A DNA stretch of 34,897 bases from Schoenoplectus triqueter. Its lineage: Eukaryota; Streptophyta; Magnoliopsida; Poales; Cyperaceae. The notes below the pieces were generated by a model. That model was not told the DNA's origin. It saw only the letters and a program-made list of their open reading frames with translations, and did no database searches. Shown piece after piece: positions 20,348 through 30,463 of the stretch; the stretch's first letter is position 1, and every line of letters begins with the position of its first letter. A program made the position numbers and the translations under genes. The stretch is from the NCBI GenBank assembly GCA_964058805.1, contig CAXKVV010001855.1:1-34897 (forward strand), given 5' to 3'.

Positions 20348-21226
20348 CACAATTTATCATAATCATTCTTATCACACGTATTTTTAAGAATTATGTTTTC
20401 TGTTTATAAAAAAAATTGGATGCCTGAAATAAAATTTCAGGCCTTATGTGAATTCTTTTTTTTCTTCTTTTTGTTTTGTTTATTAAAAAAAATGGAGAGT
20501 CGGAAATAGAAATTCGGGTCCCTCTAGTCAGTCCAAAATTACACTCGGCTAGAATCCGAGAAAAAATAACAGTTTTTCTAAAAATTAAAAAATATTTCTG
20601 AAAGTGCATGACATTATGGAAAATGGAAAGTAGATGACATTATGGTATTATCTGGTGCGTTTTGATACAAAACATCTTGTAACCATCCGAGGGATTATGA
20701 AAGCCAAACTTCCTTCCTAAATCGTTTTTTCTTCTAAACAAATAAGTTTTTTTTTCTAAAAAAAAACTTATTATGAATTGAAGGATGTCCCAATTTTATT
20801 TTAGAACGTGTGAAATTTGTTCCCTGCTAGGACACAGATTCGTGTACGATTTGCACTGGATACTCGGACCATATCAGCACATCGGACACAGATTCCCTGT
20901 TTTGGAGTGTTTCAGACTCATTTTTAGTAGCATTTTGATCGGGTATAAATTAATTCACGCAGAGACACAAGAGACTTCACAGAATATTCCTTTAACTCGA
21001 AGTAAAGATTTCAAAATTAAAGAGAAGAGTGGGATTCGATCAACATGTGATTTGTGCTATATTTTATTTGGATTATATATTATACTTCTTAATATTTTTA
21101 TTTTTAGTTTGCGAGGCAGAAAAATGAGAATCAGAGGAAAAGATAAGTTTTGCATCTACTAGTTCTTTCATTCTTTTGTCAAAGTGGGTCTTTGTTTTGG
21201 AATAATTTAGTCATTTCTTGCAAAAT
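20348..21226. other. Intergenic DNA, no gene
   Basis: Some unique-looking sequence at about 20790-21160 is open on the plus strand for 125 codons, but residue composition is not protein-like. ggacacagattc occurs twice there (about 20830 and 20883). No support for function. Confidence 0.45.
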
Positions 21227-22133
21227 TTTAGGAGTTCGTTTGGCAAATCAAAGAATAGCACTGAAAAATAGTGTCATTGGAATTGTAAAAGTAGAATAGT
21301 GGTAGAATAGTAAAATTTGGAGTAAAATGAAGAGTGCTATTCTCCAACTATTCTAAAATGTGAAAATATTGTTTGGTAAGTAATTAGTTGGAATAGTGAA
21401 GTAATATAATTATAAAAATTAAAAAAAGACTACAATGCCCTTATTTCAAATTTATCTTTTGAAATTGATCTTGATATCATAATTACCCTTGTATGCAACA
21501 CTTGTGTAAATAATTAAAATGTATATGGATACAAATTTTTTTCATAATGGTCCACTGATTTTTTTATATAATCTTTCATAATAAAACATAATTACTTAGC
21601 CAATTAAAAAAATATAATACAAATTGTGCGCTCTCCTCTTTACTTACGGCAGTTTTTTTTTGTCTTTTTTTCATTTTTTTACAATAAGAATTATATAATA
21701 AATTTTCTCAAAAAATCATACAACAAAGATAAAAAAATGTAGGTGATAAGTTCCATAACTTAAAACATAAAATTTTCATAGTTAATTCTATGATTAACAG
21801 TTAGTGTTAGGAATAAGCAACTGACTACTACTACATATTATAGAAAGAATAGGTTTGAGTGTTTATTTTCTCCCTTTTCCGCAGCTCCTTTTGGTTACGG
21901 AAGAGAGAAAACGAATAAAAAAAACTCAAAAAGGTTTCATACGGGAAAAATCACTAATCTCTACGTCGAAATTGAGAGCAATTCCTCTATTCGACCCATG
22001 GGTCCGAATAGCGGAAGAGCCTCTTCCGGACACAATTTCATTTCGTTAGATTAGTGTTTGACAAAAAATTTCGACCGAAATAGCGATTTTTAGCTATTCC
22101 ATTCCGGAATTGCGGTGCCAAACAGACCCTAGA
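21227..22133. mobile_element. Putative 0.9-kb TIR element with gttcgtttggca-type ends
   Basis: The left end reads aggagttcgtttggca and the right end tgccaaacagaccct, an imperfect inverted pair that I recognise as a common terminal motif of small plant DNA elements. The right subterminal part (gctattccattccggaattg) and left (gaatagcactg, agtgctattc) continue weak complementarity. The interior is AT-rich, with a 64-codon chance frame. Target duplication not identified. Confidence 0.6.
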
Positions 22134-22619
22134 AGAGGATGTTTGTCCCGGACCTGGAACAGGAAATATCCACAATGCCTATAAATTTTTGAAATATCTA
22201 TAATGTCCTGCCACTTCCTATCTGAAAATTACTGAAATTTCCTTTTAATTGCCTTTCTATGATGTGCGCTGGTGTGCTGCAAAATTTCAGAAGTGTGGAC
22301 AGAAAATGTTTTGATTGTTCTTGCTTTTTGTCAGTTTAACCTGTATTTTAGACTTTTAGTTATATGGTTGTACTTGGTCTCGACTCTTGACAGATGGGGC
22401 TCTAGAATGTAACAAATTATTAGAAATTTTGGAACTGGTATGGTCTTATGGTGTGCCACATGGTGTCGCTGATGAAAGCAAACCATTGAAGTGTTGCACA
22501 GGGCCTTGATATCTCTTCCCAAGCTTTGGATTCAAGAACGTGCGTCACATCAGCACAATGCACAACGTGACAACGGCATCAGCACCATCCACAGTGGCCT
22601 GGGAGAGATGATCAATATA
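22134..22619 (+). pseudogene. Possible gene-fragment relic, unidentified
   Basis: About 22390-22505 on the plus strand reads protein-like (GALECNKLLEILELVWSYGV, then ADESKPLKCC) following a splice-acceptor-like ctcttgacag. It meets a stop soon after and continues as similarly less AT-rich sequence to 22619, including ISLPKLWIQERA in another frame. It may be a frameshifted exon fragment. I do not recognise the protein. Confidence 0.25.
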
Positions 22620-22809
22620 AAAAAAAAGTTATTGTATTTGAAGGAGATTTATACATTGAGGATGACAATTAACTAAATAATTATATTTTATAATGACATT
22701 ATACAAAATTTCGGATGACATTTTATTAATTTTGAACTTTTAGGATGACATGAAATCAACTCCTATTTTAAATTAGTAATTTTTGAAAACAAATTGGTCT
22801 AATCGGTCG
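22620..22809. other. MITE-end-like AT-rich sequence
   Basis: Contains repeated gaggatgacaatt / ggatgacattt / aggatgacatgaa phrases as seen at ends of small plant hairpin elements; a partner arm is not visible. Confidence 0.35.
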
Positions 22810-22818
22810 AGTCTAGGT

Positions 22819-23106
22819 AGAGGTGGTAATCGGGCAGGTCGGGTCGGGTTTGGGTTCGGATCGGACGGGTCAGGTCAGTTTGATCTTCTGGAACAAATCG
22901 GGTCAGGATCGGGTCAATTTACATATTATATTTTTTTTCAGATCTTTGATAAATTTTAATTGGATTGAAGGTCATTTGTTCTCGGATCGGGTTCGGATTG
23001 GATCGGTTCAGTTTGATTTTTTTTTAAAAAAAATTAAATCAGATCGGTTTCAGATTCGAATAAGTCAGACGGATTTTTCAGATCGAATCTGATTCTGCTA
23101 CCCCTA
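22819..23106. mobile_element. GGGTCGG-type MITE (family A), copy 3, with near-perfect 9-bp target duplication
   Basis: Starts agaggtggtaat and ends ctgctacccct; flanked by agtctaggt (22810-22818) and agtctaggg (23107-23115), 8 of 9 identical. Interior shares the same block order as the other copies. Confidence 0.8.
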
Positions 23107-23115
23107 AGTCTAGGG

Positions 23116-23815
23116 CAACAGTCTAGGTTGAGGGAGTCTAATTCAAGCTCAAGTGCAGCTATTGCAGTCCATACAATGATGCTGATAGACGAATAGATCG
23201 TGCATTTCACCCACTCGTTTCATGAGTACTTGGCTACTTGCAATGATTTTAGTGTATATTCGAGAACACCAATCACAGTACCGTAGATGAAGTTGATCTT
23301 CGTTTGGCATAAGTGGCGCAATTATTTATTAATGCGCTCTTGCTTTTGTGTAATTTTTGGTTCATATGTTTTTTTTAAACCGATTTTTGCCAAATGCAAA
23401 TATTTTTAAAACATTGGAGATTTTTGTGCCAAGAAATTGGAGACAATCAAACAATAAACTTAATTTTCACTTTCCAACCAAAATATGAAAATTTTTAATT
23501 AAAAATATTAATCTAAGTGAGGTTGTGCATGAGAATATTGATGTGTGATAGAATTTTATAGTACTTCTAGAAAATGTTTTAATATGATTGAGAAGCAGAA
23601 AAATAATTCTAACAAGGGTTAACGTTGTTAAAAGAGATTGCACATGTTGATGTGGCTGGCTATTAATATGGAGTTGAGCTTTTATAGGTGATCCCCCTCA
23701 GTTTGAGCCTTTATAGGTGACCCCTCTCAGTTTGTATTGGTTTGACGGATTCAAAATGCTGATGTTTTCTATTTTCGTCGGATTTGTCCTGACCTCTCAT
23801 CTCTGATATTAAAAT
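23116..23815. other. Intergenic DNA with a short direct repeat
   Basis: No gene. 23676-23704 and 23705-23733 are two 29-bp units (gagcctttataggtgaccc), and the rest is plain AT-rich sequence. Confidence 0.5.
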
Positions 23816-25838
23816 TGTTAGAATTATATAAGGACCATCAAATAAACAAAAAAATAATTTGTATCATAAATCTCTTATTCATTATATATTGGAGACATAC
23901 AATTACATGGTTTATATTAACATAGAATTTTCTCAAATTAACTTTACTATATTCTTAAAATATCATTCACTACTGCCTACTTCATTATTTCCTAAATATA
24001 ATTGTCTACTAATTTTAACTGATGTCTTTCCTAAAACAACCATATAATCATTCTATGCCTTTGTTGAAATTAGCATCATCAAAATAAATTTCTAAATAAA
24101 AAATATTCTAGAAATTTATTTTGAATAAATTCTCAACAGTTAGTTAGATAATTATTTAGTTAGTTATATTATTAGGCTATAAATAAAGACTTAATTATTA
24201 TAATCAATGACAATATAATAAAGATTATTATCAATTTTCTCTTCTCCTCTCATTCTCTAACCTATCATGTATCAGTAGAAATATCACTATATTAGCTTCA
24301 CGTCTATTTCATAATTTATGCCCTTTATCTTGGCCTATTCCCTACTTTATCCCAATTTTATCAACTATTTCAAAAACTTCCCTTTTATTTCATTATAAAC
24401 TTCTTATTCTAGCTTATTCTTACCTTTTATTCTCAACCTATTTTTTTCTCATATTTCTATTATACTCTCTTTCATCCTCTCCGATCAACTTCTATTGATT
24501 GCGTGACTCTAGCTTTCATATTGTGTAGTTCAACTCGCTTCATTCCTCGCTCACTCGATCTCCAACTAACAACTTGTTTGATTCTCAAAGCACCAGTGTG
24601 CTTCTTTCTCCACTGAATTCCCATCGGATCCACCATGGCGCCTCCCGTCTCCGCCACCACATCACCTCCATTCAACCTTTCGGAAAGAGCGAGGTTTCAG
24701 ATCTGAAGCTGCAATTGCATCAACTAACGGGAAGTCATGCGCCTGGTCTGGACGATGCTAAGCACGATCTCTTCAACCGTTCAATCTCGTGCATGACAAT
24801 TGGTATTTATGTATCTCCAACCTTCAGCGAGATGGTGATGTGCTCTGATATGTCTCGCCAATCAACACTGGCTATCTTATGACAATGTTCCCTTCTTACA
24901 GGGTCAATAACATCTCCTCTATCGTTTGTTGGTTGTATGACACATACTGAGTTACAAAAATTGAGGCATTTATCACCAGCTTCCAGTATTGCAATTTGGC
25001 TCAGCCACTACTGTCAATTCAAACTTAGAGGATCAATGAGGCCAGAGATATCTTACATCAGCGAAGTCAATTGCACTATGTCGAGTCGAAAGACATCTTA
25101 AGGAAGCTTGCTAATCTACTTGATGTTGTCAATTAAGTTGCTTATTTAATAGATGAAATATTTTTGTATCTTCGATTCATTCTGAACTCTGAAGTAGAAT
25201 GCAAAATAATGTTAGGCACAATTCAGATTTTTTTTTTCTTTTTTTCTCACAATTGACAGGATCTAGGATCCGATAACCTACTTACAATTTGCGCCATCAT
25301 CACACTTCAATTTTCCAAAAAAATTCGACAACTCACAATAAAAAAACTACTACCAATCAAATTTCAATTGATATAATCATGCATCAGACTTCTATTCTCT
25401 CTATTATTCTCTTTTTTTCTCAACTTTTTTTCTTCTTTCAAGAGAACTTAAATGAATCTTAAAATATTATTAAAAAGGACAAACGATTATTCTATTGATG
25501 TTTCAAAAATATTTGAAATGAACATGAAGCATTCAATAGTTTTTTTAGCAACAAGAGTTTTTTTTCTTCTCTACTTTCTTTTTTAAATGAGACCCATGAT
25601 GCAATTAGAGATCAAATTCACAAGACGGGATATTAGAACTTATAATTTAAGCAAACTCATCATGTGTATCGCACGATGAGTTTGAGGGGGATGTTAGAGG
25701 AATAAAATTATATAGATTAGTAGTACTACGTGATGTGATGTAAGAATATTTAATATTTAGAATTAGTTAGTTAGTTAGTTAGACGATTAGTTCATAAATA
25801 AAGATTAATCATTATAATCAATGATAAGATAATAAAAA
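23816..25838. mobile_element. Remnant of a non-autonomous LTR retrotransposon
   Basis: A left LTR-like part starts TGTTAG (23816) and ends cctatca (about 24267), followed at once by a degenerate initiator-Met primer site (tgtatcag, compare tggtatcag). The right part is preceded by a purine tract (tttgaggggga, 25681-25691) and starts TGTTAG (25692). The two share the terminal zone 24133-24215 / 25757-25838 (ttagttagtta, ataaataaaga, attataatcaatga). The internal 1.4 kb has a short less AT-rich part (about 24500-25140) but no gag or pol domain. The right LTR breaks off at the minisatellite, so the element is dead. Copia-like by primer and purine tract style. Confidence 0.5.
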
Positions 25839-25841
25839 TAT

Positions 25842-26215
25842 CCAACTTGATATGATCCGAAACTCAAAATGACCCGATAATAGATGACTTAATACCCAAC
25901 CCGACCTGATAAGACTCAAAAATCGAAATAACCTAATACAAGATGACTCGATAACCAACCTGACCTGGTCTGATATAACCTGAAATCCAAATTGGCCCAA
26001 CACTAAATGACCCAATATCCAACCCAACCTGATATGACCCGAAACTCGAAATGACACGACTCTGAATGACCTGATACCTGACTCGACCTAATATAACCTA
26101 AAAACTGAAATGACTCGACATCAAATGACCTGATACCCGACTCGACTCGACATTACCTACATTCCAAAATAACCTGACAATATATAATCCAAAATCTGAC
26201 TCGACGTGATTTTAC
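25842..26215. repeat. 59-bp minisatellite, about 6.3 units
   Basis: Units start at 25842, 25896, 25955, 26019, 26078, 26137 and 26196, mostly 59 bp apart, each containing a ccaacctgacctgat-like start, gaaactcgaaatgac centre and aaatgacctgatac end. Related units occur at 28320-28510, joined there to a family A end. Confidence 0.85.
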
Positions 26216-27334
26216 CAAGCTCTTATTTAAATTATTGCTAAAAAAAATTTATGTTTCCTCAAATTATTATATAAATTTTTAACTTATGATTTAAAATTTT
26301 ATAATCTTTTACAAAATCAATATAAATTATAAATTATGAAATATGAGTATGTATAATTAAATTTAAGTTAAAAGGAATTAAGACTTTTGTAAAGAAAATA
26401 TATTCTAAATATCTTTAATGGTCTAATTTTGAATAAAATAGTTGGTTCTAAGTTAAGAAACATATTTTTGGAGTGAGAATTTTTTTCTTCCTTTCTCAAT
26501 ATTATTTATGCAAAGAATCAATATTACTCGTAGTTTTGTCATTTAAATTAGTTTTTTCCCAAAAAAATCTAGTATCAAATTTATCACAGAAAAATAAATA
26601 AATAAATTATAAGAGAGAAAGAGAAAGAACACTGAATTTAATGAAGTTCGGCTATGAAAGACCTACATTTTCAGAATCCGTTATCACAACAGCCGATTGT
26701 GCTGAGTCATTAAAACAAGTAAGTCTTTTACAACTGCAAACCTCCAATCCCTTACACCAATAACAGAGCAACTGTTGGCCAAAAAAAATAAACGAGGTGT
26801 GAAAAACTAAGTCTCACAAGAAGACAATTAAGATTTAATTTTTCACAAACTCTCAAATGATTTTGAAAAGTAGTCTTGAGTTTAGAACAAAAGCGAATAG
26901 AGTATAGCTCTCAGAGAACTTGACTGCTAGGTTTTTTACAAAGTGAAAATCATCAGATTTGAAAAGAAAGGAAGATGTTTATATAAAGATACACCAAAAC
27001 CATCAACAAATCAGACAGATTCGTTATAACGGTTAGCACAGTTAGATCATAAAAATCCTATGACATTTGTCTGTTATAATAGATATAAGATTTGTTACAA
27101 CGAATATCTGAAAAAAAAATATTTTGAAGGTTTTTGATCAAATTTTGTACGCAAATAATCAATCCGTTATAATAATTTATTCAGTAAATTGATAAATATT
27201 ATGTTATTTAATCTTTAGAATTATTTACTCTAGTGGATGCACTGCACGAGAAACTAACTTGTTGACTTGAAGGCTTCAAGCAACTGAAGGAATATAATGG
27301 ACTACTTATTATGTGAAAGAGCATAAGATTCTTT
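26216..27334. other. AT-rich spacer with possible LTR relic
   Basis: Around 26620-26690 the text gaacactgaatttaatgaag and ttcggc...gacctacatt looks like sequence commonly found in plant LTR elements; nearby 26750-27000 is mixed, then AT-rich. No paired end or frame found, so the identity is open. Confidence 0.35.
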
Positions 27335-27595
27335 AGGGGTGGTAATTGAGCGGGCCTGGTCGAATTTGGTTTCGGATTGAATGGGTTAGAGTCAGTTTGA
27401 TCAACTAGAAGAAATCGGATCGGGTTAAGATAAGATAAGATTAGATCAGGTTAATTAATATGTTATATTTTTCAGATTTTTAATATATTTTAATTGAATT
27501 AAAAATCTTTTAGTCTTGAATCAGATTAATTTAACTTTTAAAAAAAATCAGATCAGATTTAAATGGAAAAAAACCGGATCAAATTCTGCCACTCT
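27335..27595. mobile_element. GGGTCGG-type MITE (family A), copy 4, degenerate
   Basis: Starts aggggtggtaat, ends ttctgccactct. The middle shares block order with copies 1-3 (tcagtttgatcaactagaag, atttttcagatttttaat) but is more decayed. No clear target duplication. Confidence 0.65.
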
Positions 27596-28317
27596 AAAAT
27601 TCCCCTTCCCTTTTGATTTTTGAGGCCTGTTTGAGTTTCACTTTTGTTTCTGCTTTTCTTTTTTCCCTTGGTCTGGTCTCCGCCTCTCCGGTACTGATAC
27701 TGTATACCTTTTTGCAAAGAACAACAACGCCCGGATGCAAACTACTGCTGCTTTCAGTCTTTCAGCAGTTTTTTTTTGTTTTTTTGTTTTTTGGAGGAAA
27801 GTCTTTCCGCAGTTGCTACCTGCTACCGCTTCTGCACACCTTTCTATACAAGGATCTTATTATATGTACTAAATACTCGACTCCAATAGTGTGCTGGGTA
27901 GATTATAGCTGAAAAAAAAAAACTTAATTTTGCTTGAACAATTTGCCTCCTAAGTCCTAACCAGTCCACCCATCGTACAGTAATACAGTAATACAGTAGA
28001 CAGGGCCTAGAAACTAGGAAATTAGGTACTGTTACGCACTAACACACATGATGCGGTGGATGGTAAATCATAAAAAACCTGCTGGGAGAGAACAGTTTTT
28101 TTATATATAATATTTATAATAATTATATTATTAATAATAAGAGTGATGAAATTAAAATTTTAAAAATACGAAAGTTAGCGCGACACTGTCAGTGGCGCAT
28201 TTACATCCGGCGCGTGTTCTAGAGTAGTTTGACACCACTCTCATTGACGTCTTTTAATTTTTTTAAAACACTGAAAAGTAAAAAAAAAAATTGCAAAGAC
28301 GCCACTAGCACGCCATA
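27596..28317. other. Intergenic DNA, no gene
   Basis: T-rich and low-complexity to 27790, a 9-bp unit (acagtaata) repeated about 2.5 times at about 27975-28000, then AT-rich to 28160 and a short GC-richer stretch with cggcgcgtg. A 99-codon frame here is not protein-like. Confidence 0.45.
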
Positions 28318-28561
28318 GCACGACACTAGATGACCTAGTAACTGACCCAATCCGATGATATGATTCAAAACCCGAAATGACTCGACACAAGATAATTCGA
28401 TAATCGATTTTGACCTGATCAAATACGATCCAAAATTCAAAATGATCCGATACCCGACCCGACTTAACCTGATCAGACCCGTGACCTGAGAATCCTACTG
28501 AGTCAAATTGACCCGTCCCGACCCAACCCGAACTTGCCCGACCCGTCCGATTACCACCTCT
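28318..28561. mobile_element. Family A end joined to minisatellite-type units (reverse orientation)
   Basis: The right end reads cgaccc...ttaccacctct, the reverse of the family A left end, while 28320-28510 contains units like those at 25842-26215. No left terminal repeat is visible. The right end abuts copy B of the gene 2 upstream block, so it marks a rearrangement border. Confidence 0.6.
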
Positions 28562-28564
28562 AAC

Positions 28565-28984
28565 GACTGCAAACATATTATAGTAGCATATATCTTTAGA
28601 CTTGTATTGAGATATTTCATGTTAAATATATAGTTCAGATAGTTTTCTGGCATAGAAATGTACCGACGGGGCTGCAATAGTATACTTTTCATATATGTTC
28701 AGAAGTTTGAACTAGTCAAAATAAGGCAGATTCCGAGAAGCAAAGGTGAGTACCATATGTCATTATCAGGCCAGTGGATTGCAACGAATTACCCTTGAGG
28801 CTCCAGATGGCTTATGTTTTTCCAAAATAGAAATTCGCGGAGGGCACGTTGCCTAATCTTACATGCAAATCGTGGAGACTAGATTTTCAAATTTTGTGGT
28901 AGGTAGTAGATACTATTATTAATGCCTTTTCAGATAATTAAGCACCTCCATTTTGCAAGATTCAATCGTCTCCTCTCCAATTTC
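28565..28984. repeat. Gene 2 upstream block, copy B (orphan)
   Basis: Same orientation and order as 18979-19428 but no receptor gene on its downstream (lower-coordinate) side; the family A/minisatellite composite lies there instead. Could be the promoter of a lost tandem copy, or both blocks could be copies of one unrecognised repeat. Confidence 0.75.
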
Positions 28985-30113
28985 CGGATAAAGCAGAACG
29001 AATGATGACCGTTGAACTGATTCCTTGGAGCACAAGAGAAAAATGATTATAAACAAAGAAACAAAGAAAATAAAATTGTAAGACTCGGAATGGAATTATG
29101 GAAGATGGTAGAATAATGATCTTTTAATAAAAAGAAGAAGAATAATCTAGAAGTTGTCTGTCGCTCCAAAATTTTCAATTACAAGGTTCAAACTCCAAAC
29201 CCAATAATATACTTAGGTAGAGAACCAAGTTAAATATCACTTTACAACAGTATAAGTGGGCCAGAACCTGATCTATTGTTGTTTTATCGTTTGACAACCT
29301 ACAAAATAATATATTGATGAAAAAGAAGAATTTTGGTCAACAACAAATACGAAATTACAAAAGAAAAAAAGAATATACAGATAAAGTGAAAATATGAATG
29401 TCAATTGTTCACAAACAGCAGATTTTAACAGTAACTCCTCACTGCCAACTTTGAAGAAACGATGTAAGTACTGATTGAATAAAGAGCCAAGAACAACAAC
29501 TATTTCTTACAAGCAACATATACATATTCTAAATCTTTGATTATTAGCAGAGATAACACTATTCATCAAAATTGAGGGTAAAGTCTATTTGATAGTCAGT
29601 ATATAGTGAAGTTAAAACAAATAATTAAATTTTATACCAGTACAGATCTAAAGAAGAGCTCTAACATGGTGAAAACAGAGAAGGAAGAGAGGAGCTTAAT
29701 CTAAAAAGATTTTAGTAATGAGATATATGGCTGGCTCTGTAGGTGTAACAATTTGTTTATAGTTGTGTTATGTTATGACCTGAATAATAGAATTAAGTTT
29801 TCTGTCAAATATGTCTCCTCCCTCTTGCTCTCTAAAAACCTTAGATTTGTCAGGGGAAGTCACACGATGGCTGCGGGCGCGGCCTCCCCGACCACCTTTG
29901 CAGATTTTACAAACCCGTCAGCTCAATATCTCTATTTCCCTTTTTAAAATTACAATATATCAATTCCCCTACATGACCTTATTCTAATCACTCAACTGAT
30001 ATAATAACAATTTACCATATCCTATATAACATTATCAGCAAATTCACACAATACAATAATCTCGCTGAGTTCAGGTTCTGAGAACAAACCACACGCAAGT
30101 ACCTACCTCATCT
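28985..30113. other. AT-rich spacer, no gene
   Basis: Mostly AT-rich. About 29810-29945 is less so, with a plus-strand MAAGAASPTTFADFTNPS reading preceded by a CT-rich stretch; it is short, ends soon and might be the decayed 5' end of a LINE, but that is a guess. No kinase-coding sequence for gene 3 is found here. Confidence 0.45.
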
Positions 30114-30460
30114 GCAGAGGCGGATCCAGAGGGACCGGGGGGGGGGGACAGACAACTGCCCCCGGAATTTTTGATCGAGAAAAAAATATTTAATATCGTG
30201 CATAATCAAATAATTATGTATAAATTTCAAAATACGAAGTTCCGTAGTAGAAAATTTTCGTCATCAACTTGATTATTTATTACTTTAAGTTTTATTTTGT
30301 TGCTATTTTTAATATGTAATAGAATATCATTTTGATAGTTTTTTGTTAGGTAATAATATATATTAAATTATTAATTTTTTTATTTAGTACACAATTAATT
30401 AATAGATTTTGACACTGATAAACTATTACAATCTGATAATTTCTCTCCTGATCAAAATTT
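30114..30460. mobile_element. Truncated hAT-like element end, just downstream of gene 3
   Basis: cagaggcggatccagagg at 30114, followed by a G run and ctgcccccggaatttttga, matches the kind of terminal sequence that I know from plant hAT-derived elements (CAG-GGCGGATCCAGG). The matching other end is absent, so only one end is seen. The sequence after it is AT-rich and reaches to within a few bases of the gene 3 stop, so insertion or deletion around it may have removed the kinase part of gene 3. Confidence 0.45.
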
Positions 30461-30463
30461 TAC

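Noticed and set aside
20785..21162. 125-codon frame
   Set aside because: Composition and lack of any motif suggest chance; no splice or promoter context.
25842..26215. Regularly spaced repeats as a possible CRISPR array
   Set aside because: Units are contiguous 59-mers without unique spacers, in plant nuclear DNA; it is a minisatellite.
28985..30460. A hidden kinase exon for gene 3
   Set aside because: No glycine loop, HRD or DFG-type coding is visible on either strand here, and the sequence is AT-rich throughout.
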